From NCBI GenBank assembly GCA_019638495.1, contig JAHBTQ010000006.1:1-64000 (forward strand): a stretch of 64,000 bases of DNA, given 5' to 3'. Position 1 is the stretch's first letter. The number at the start of each line of letters is the position of its first letter. Both the position numbers and the translations under genes were made by a program. Below the pieces are notes generated by a model, which was not told the origin of the DNA, made no database searches, and was given only the letters and a program-made list of their open reading frames with translations. Below, in pieces: positions 59,660 through 64,000 of this stretch. The stretch comes from Taibaiella sp. (GTDB lineage Bacteria > Bacteroidota > Bacteroidia > Chitinophagales > Chitinophagaceae).

Positions 59660-62600
59660 CTATCGCATCAGGGTCACATTACCCTTATGCTGTTCCACTT
59701 GTCCGTCCTTAAACGTGGCGTCGATCGTATATATGTATACTCCCTCGGGCTGTGGGTTACCATTGAAGGTACCGTCCCAGCCACGACCTTCAAGTGTATT
59801 TGACTGGAAGAGCAGCTGGCCCCAACGGTTATATACGGCCATATCGAACGATGTCATACCTGCCGATAACAGCTGACGAGGGAAGAAGAAATCGTTCACA
59901 CCGTCATTGTTAGGAGTAAACACATTAGGTATAGTAATGTAGCAATCCTTGGTAACGGTAATTGTGTCACTCGACTCGCAACCATTTATGTTCGCAGTTG
60001 CACGATAAGTACCTGGCTCCACTATCCTGATCTTAGATGCTGTTTCGCCTGTGTTCCACTTCCAGGTTGCAGTGTAGCCACTTGTATTCAGCTGACGCGC
60101 GGTAAGTTGTATTGCTCCGCTTCCCGGACAAATAGTAGTGTCCGGACCAAGTTCGAACAATGCATATGGGAATACACTGATCACACGCTTCAGTGTAATA
60201 GTGGGACAGTATGAATAAGTAGCAGAGGCTTCAACTGTATAAACTCCAGGTGCCAAAAACGCATGGCTTGCCGGGTTCATATTTTCAGCCAGATCCATCG
60301 AAGAGCCAAACTGCCATTTGAAACCATCACTACCTTCCTGAACATTATCTACCGAATACGTGATATTCTTACCGGCACAGGCCACACTGTCTGATACAGA
60401 CAGGCTGATCTTAGGATAAAGCCATACCCGTGCAGATACTTTCACACGCTTACTTGTACATCCCTCTGCACTTGTTTGAGTAACATACATCGGGAAAACG
60501 CCGGCCTGCAGAGTAGACGGTACCGGAGCCGAAGTTACACCGGTACCACCATTTGGCACGGTATACCAGGTAAGATTTGTACCAATTACATTATACGGAA
60601 CTGCAACATCATTCTGGCAGTAGTTTGTATCAAATACTACGGGAGCGCTCGGAGTCTGGTTGATGATAACAGTCATGGTGTCGCTCACAATACAACCGTT
60701 CCAGTCCACAGACAAGGTATACACACCGGTTGAAACGGTTTGCACAGAAGCTACTTGTGGGTTCTGCGTATAGGAATTGAAGAAATTAGGTCCGTTCCAT
60801 ATGTACGATGTAGCTCCGGTCGAGGACGATCCCTGCAGGAACAGCGTATCGTTTGAGCACACCGGCGTATTGCTATTCAGCACCGGTACAGGCAGCGGCC
60901 TTATCTCCACAAGCGTGGTAGCATAATTGAAACAGCCTGATTTTGAAACGGTTACTGAATAAACACCTGCCATAGCCATTGTTGCTGGTGCAATTACCGG
61001 GTTTGGCAGGCCGGAAGTATATCCTCCTGGTCCCTGCCAAAGGAATGACACACCCGCAGTTGTGCTGGTGGCATACAATTCAAGCGTATCACCAACACAT
61101 ACAAAGCTGTTACTTGTTACCCCCGAGAGGTCCGGCACCGGCGGATCAACGAGTGTCACCGGCCCCACAATATTATAGACACACGCGGCGCCAATAATAG
61201 TAATGTCGGAATATACCCCTGCGGTAAGCCCGCTAAGCGTCAGCTTATTCGTAGGATCAGCTACTGCCACCTGTGTTAGCGGAATACCTCCTAACTTATA
61301 CGAGATCGTATACGTGGTATCATGTTGTAATGATCCCTCAAGGATTATTCGTCCGTTCGTACCAAGGCAGGTAGTGGGATTAAAGAAAGTGTCTATTACA
61401 ATAATACGTGGATCAGGATCGCGAATGACCACAGAATTGGTATCTGTACATCCCAGGTCATCAATAACGATAACCGTAAACGTATCTCCACCCAGCCCTA
61501 TCGCGGTCGAATCAACCTGTACTGGTGCCGTACTCCATTCGTAATAGAATGGTGCTGTCCCTGAAGTCACGTGAACAGTCGCTCGGCCATCCGTATATCC
61601 ATGGCAGGTGGGCGTATCTGACGTAATATTAGTAATGAGATCCGGCAAGATACCAATGTTGTATTCATGCTTCTGTGTGCAGCCATTGGGGTTTGTTACT
61701 GTAAGCGAGTAAGTAGTAGCTGCAGTAGGTGAGGCAACAGGACTCGGGCAATTCGTGCAGCTGAGACCGGAAGCAGGTGTCCAAGTATAATAAAGCGGCC
61801 CGAGAATGTCAGTAGCATTAGACTGTAACGTTATGCTACGACCACGGCAAATTGACGTATCTGAAGAAGGTGTAATTGCCAGTGCCGATGGCGACACATG
61901 TGTGTAGAGCGTGTCAGGGCAGCCATAGCCGGGTAGCGGCGTAAGTATCACAGCAATAGTTGTCGGAGTTGGCGGGAATGGAATAGTGATCGTCTGCCCC
62001 GTACCATACAACGTAGTAAAAGTGGCAGAGTCAAACCAGGAGTAACCTGCGAATCCATCTGGAGCGCTAAGTACCGGAGGAACAGATGTATCGCAAATAG
62101 CTGCATTGATCTTGAAAAGACCACAGCTCATGTCAATATATCCGTAACCAAAGTGACCACCAAGACCGCAATCCACACTCATGAAGTCGATACCAACAGT
62201 AGTACCTGCCAGACCCGAAAGATCGACAGTAGCAGTTGCCCAGGGCTTGTACTGAACAGTATCCCCAATACCGGTCGATGGCGAACAAGTACCACAGCTG
62301 TAGTTTGGCACAAATCCCGGAACCGAACCCGCAACATATTGGAAGAACGAACAGGCAGTATCGTGCACCAGCACCGGAGTGATACCACCAGACATAGCGG
62401 TAGTAGCTGAGTCAAAAACCGTCACAACGAACTGAGGTTTCGTTCCCACGTGCCCATTCGGATTCTGGAACACTACCGCGTAACGGTAAATAAGACTGTA
62501 GTTGTCAGAGCCCGGAGGAATGTGAATGTAGAACCGCGCTTTTTCGGTTTGTCCACCATTAACGTTGTTACCAACCCTCATGGAGTAGCTGCCCCCACCC

Positions 62601-62884
62601 GGTGCAATAACCGGGAAACCTCCGTACTGATCGTAAGGCCCAACGCCGCCAGGGCCGGTGCAGCCAATGAGTCCCGTAACCTTAGTTAGCGTATGACGGC
62701 ATGCAATAGGTGTGGCCGAGGGTGTAGTTGCTGATGGTGTACCGCCGGAAAATGTTCCGGTAAAAAACGTCCAGCCCGAAAGGTCGCCGAGCTCAAAGTC
62801 GATGTTGGGTGGGCATACTAACTGCGCGTGCGCCCCAACCCCAAAAAACAGTAAGGCAGCGAGAGCAAAAACAATTTTTTTCAT
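59660..62884 (-). CDS. Gliding-motility-associated, T9SS type B secreted protein (1074 aa)
   Basis: Signal peptide MKKIVFALAALLFFGVGAHAQ. The N-terminal 250 residues form a jelly-roll-like domain (CPPNIDFELGDLSGWTFFTG, GSYSMRVGNNVNGGQTEKA). Several PKD/SprB-like repeats follow (YTWTPASGLSCTNCPSP, APFYYEWSTAPVQVDSTA, TVEASATYSYCP). The last 90 residues are the gliding-motility C-terminal domain: IPNVFTPNNDGVNDFFFP, YNRWGQLLFQS, GWDGTFNG and EGVYIYTI, a type B T9SS signal as in SprB. Type B proteins normally depend on a PorP/SprF-like partner, which is not in the window. An in-frame GTG eight codons upstream is an alternative start. It is followed by a terminator. Confidence 0.92.
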   Translation of the reverse strand: MKKIVFALAALLFFGVGAHAQLVCPPNIDFELGDLSGWTFFTGTFSGGTPSATTPSATPIACRHTLTKVTGLIGCTGPGGVGPYDQYGGFPVIAPGGGSYSMRVGNNVNGGQTEKARFYIHIPPGSDNYSLIYRYAVVFQNPNGHVGTKPQFVVTVFDSATTAMSGGITPVLVHDTACSFFQYVAGSVPGFVPNYSCGTCSPSTGIGDTVQYKPWATATVDLSGLAGTTVGIDFMSVDCGLGGHFGYGYIDMSCGLFKINAAICDTSVPPVLSAPDGFAGYSWFDSATFTTLYGTGQTITIPFPPTPTTIAVILTPLPGYGCPDTLYTHVSPSALAITPSSDTSICRGRSITLQSNATDILGPLYYTWTPASGLSCTNCPSPVASPTAATTYSLTVTNPNGCTQKHEYNIGILPDLITNITSDTPTCHGYTDGRATVHVTSGTAPFYYEWSTAPVQVDSTAIGLGGDTFTVIVIDDLGCTDTNSVVIRDPDPRIIVIDTFFNPTTCLGTNGRIILEGSLQHDTTYTISYKLGGIPLTQVAVADPTNKLTLSGLTAGVYSDITIIGAACVYNIVGPVTLVDPPVPDLSGVTSNSFVCVGDTLELYATSTTAGVSFLWQGPGGYTSGLPNPVIAPATMAMAGVYSVTVSKSGCFNYATTLVEIRPLPVPVLNSNTPVCSNDTLFLQGSSSTGATSYIWNGPNFFNSYTQNPQVASVQTVSTGVYTLSVDWNGCIVSDTMTVIINQTPSAPVVFDTNYCQNDVAVPYNVIGTNLTWYTVPNGGTGVTSAPVPSTLQAGVFPMYVTQTSAEGCTSKRVKVSARVWLYPKISLSVSDSVACAGKNITYSVDNVQEGSDGFKWQFGSSMDLAENMNPASHAFLAPGVYTVEASATYSYCPTITLKRVISVFPYALFELGPDTTICPGSGAIQLTARQLNTSGYTATWKWNTGETASKIRIVEPGTYRATANINGCESSDTITVTKDCYITIPNVFTPNNDGVNDFFFPRQLLSAGMTSFDMAVYNRWGQLLFQSNTLEGRGWDGTFNGNPQPEGVYIYTIDATFKDGQVEQHKGNVTLMR

Positions 62885-62967
62885 ATTGCTTTCAAATTTT
62901 CTAATCACTTGTTGTGTTTATTCGGCCATCCCGGCGCACAGCCAATACAGGCACCGCTGATTCCACA

Positions 62968-64000
62968 CTATTGTATAATCGTAATCTTATTTGTCCAGGT
63001 GTACTCTCCTACCGATACGCGTAGCGCATAAGTACCCGGAGGCAATTTTGCGGTTCCGGGCACCTTTACCGAAACACCCTTGTCCAGCTCTACGCGCTCA
63101 CTTGCAAGCGTTTTTCCATAAACATCGGCTACTTCTATTGTGGCCTCACCAGTCACCGGTGCAACCACCCATACGTCGCTGCGAGCCGGTTGAGGGTAAA
63201 CTTTCAATGCTCCGGTTTTGTTAGCTACGTCCCGCACAGCGTTATCGCAGTCAACACCCACCGTCATCAGGATTGTATCTACACAACCCGTAGGCGCAGT
63301 ATAACTTATTATTACCGACCCGAGTGAAACGCCCATTACGTTACCGGCTGCATCAACAACAGCCCTGGCCGTATTGCCACTTGTCCAGGTGCCGCCGGGC
63401 ACAAGGCTCGTAAGTACCGTTGTGTCAGTAAGGCAAGCTACATTCGAACCTGTGATCGTTGGCGACGGATTAACAGTAGCATCAAGTGTCCGTGCACAGC
63501 CCGTAGCCACCGTATAGCTTATGGTCGTAGTACCTGAAGTCACGCCGGTAAAGCCACCTGATGTAGACACCGTTCCTACTGAAACATCACTACTGCTCCA
63601 TGTGCCTCCGGTTGTTACGCACGTAAGTGTTGTAGTATTGTTCTCACAAAAATTAGGGCCGCCACCAATCGTATCCGGCAATGGATTTACTGTAACCGTA
63701 GACACTGCAAAGCAACCAGGGCTCACTTTGTAAGTGATGATCACCACACCTCCCGCAACACCGGTAACGACGCCCGTAGACGAACCCACTGTAGCCACAC
63801 TTACGCTACTGCTAAGCCACACACCACCCGGAGTACTGTTTGCAAGAGTAATATCAGAAGCCTGGCATACTGTTCCGGGGCCGGTACTTGCCGGTGGAAT
63901 AGAAGCAGTGGGACATGGAGGAGCCCACTCCATTACTGTATTGAGCTCAGGAGTAGTATCGATATGATATTCGAATATTGGAGTTGGTGCAGTCACTGCC
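62968..64000 (-). CDS. C-terminal part of a BIG2/T9SS secreted protein (partial, runs off right edge)
   Basis: The frame is open to the window end, so only the last 343 or so residues are seen. They hold an upstream segment (EYHIDTTPELNTVMEWAPPC), three BIG2 units (GTVCQASDI, NFCENNTTTL, NVACLTDTTVL, each with GGTW and ITY strands), and a T9SS type A signal. That signal begins VYPQPARSDVWVVAP, with Gln in place of the usual Asn in YPNP, and ends NKITIIQ. It is the fifth BIG2/T9SS-type gene in the window, counting the type B neighbour 83 bp downstream on the same strand, with which it may be cotranscribed. Confidence 0.88.
   Translation of the reverse strand, partial: AVTAPTPIFEYHIDTTPELNTVMEWAPPCPTASIPPASTGPGTVCQASDITLANSTPGGVWLSSSVSVATVGSSTGVVTGVAGGVVIITYKVSPGCFAVSTVTVNPLPDTIGGGPNFCENNTTTLTCVTTGGTWSSSDVSVGTVSTSGGFTGVTSGTTTISYTVATGCARTLDATVNPSPTITGSNVACLTDTTVLTSLVPGGTWTSGNTARAVVDAAGNVMGVSLGSVIISYTAPTGCVDTILMTVGVDCDNAVRDVANKTGALKVYPQPARSDVWVVAPVTGEATIEVADVYGKTLASERVELDKGVSVKVPGTAKLPPGTYALRVSVGEYTWTNKITIIQ

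Overview
The window looks like chromosome from a member of the Bacteroidota, probably Chitinophagaceae-like. The signs are type IX secretion (T9SS) C-terminal sorting domains on very large secreted repeat proteins, a gliding-motility-type (type B) sorting domain, TAnnTTTG -7 promoter boxes in place of sigma70 boxes, a serine-palmitoyltransferase-like enzyme, a futalosine-pathway menaquinone gene (mqnA) and DUF5683. Base composition is close to even. I see no insertion sequence, prophage or CRISPR array.

Layout. (1) 1-14960, minus strand: three tandem paralogues encoding giant secreted proteins. They share an almost identical N-terminal half-kilodomain of Ig-like (BIG2) units and then diverge into different middles: a long BIG2 array plus a propeller-like region in one, two NHL propellers in the next. 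Each carries the same pair of 9-bp direct repeats, 20 bp apart, about 70-80 bp upstream of its start; these resemble LytTR-family operators. (2) 15101-21633: a PafA-like alkaline phosphatase, an alpha-oxoamine synthase (probable SPT), metG, rpsP and a GNAT enzyme, then an 11-bp minisatellite. (3) 22207-31010: mixed housekeeping and small genes (trmD, FAH-family hydrolase, thioesterase, YigZ, DUF5683, XRE regulator, mqnA, AhpD-like, AraC). (4) 30540-35133: YHS/DoxX-like/barrel genes, then a tightly coupled four-gene set DinB - NRDE - ATP-grasp - LysE-like membrane protein, ending in a shared terminator with tRNA-Glu. (5) 35320-41904: tpiA, small secreted proteins, a multi-pass glycosyltransferase-like protein, prmC, TerC and a YHS lipoprotein. 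(6) 42052-45409: a three-gene operon of VWA protein, PP2C phosphatase and kinase with a C-terminal helix-hairpin-helix, matching E. coli YegL-YegK-YegI (the TerY-P triad) in order-independent content and size, with TerC close by. (7) 45440-49763: SDR, GNAT, xerD, group III truncated haemoglobin and adenine deaminase. (8) 49826-64000, minus strand: a second surface-protein locus with a 3065-residue protein (MopE motifs, propeller-like repeats, 27 BIG2 units), a type B gliding-associated protein and the C-terminal part of another BIG2/T9SS protein running off the window.

How it fits together. Both ends encode adhesin-like or surface-coat proteins that would leave the cell through T9SS. They show recent internal amplification (429-bp, 1239-bp and 231-bp repeat units), so their length probably varies between strains. 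The centre is dense core genome with short or zero gaps. Several genes (trmD, mqnA, truncated haemoglobin, VWA) have a -7 box ending 3-7 bases before ATG, which predicts leaderless or nearly leaderless mRNAs. The most testable new leads are the LytTR-like operators on the paralogue array, the DinB-NRDE-ATP-grasp-exporter cassette and the phospho-signalling triad.
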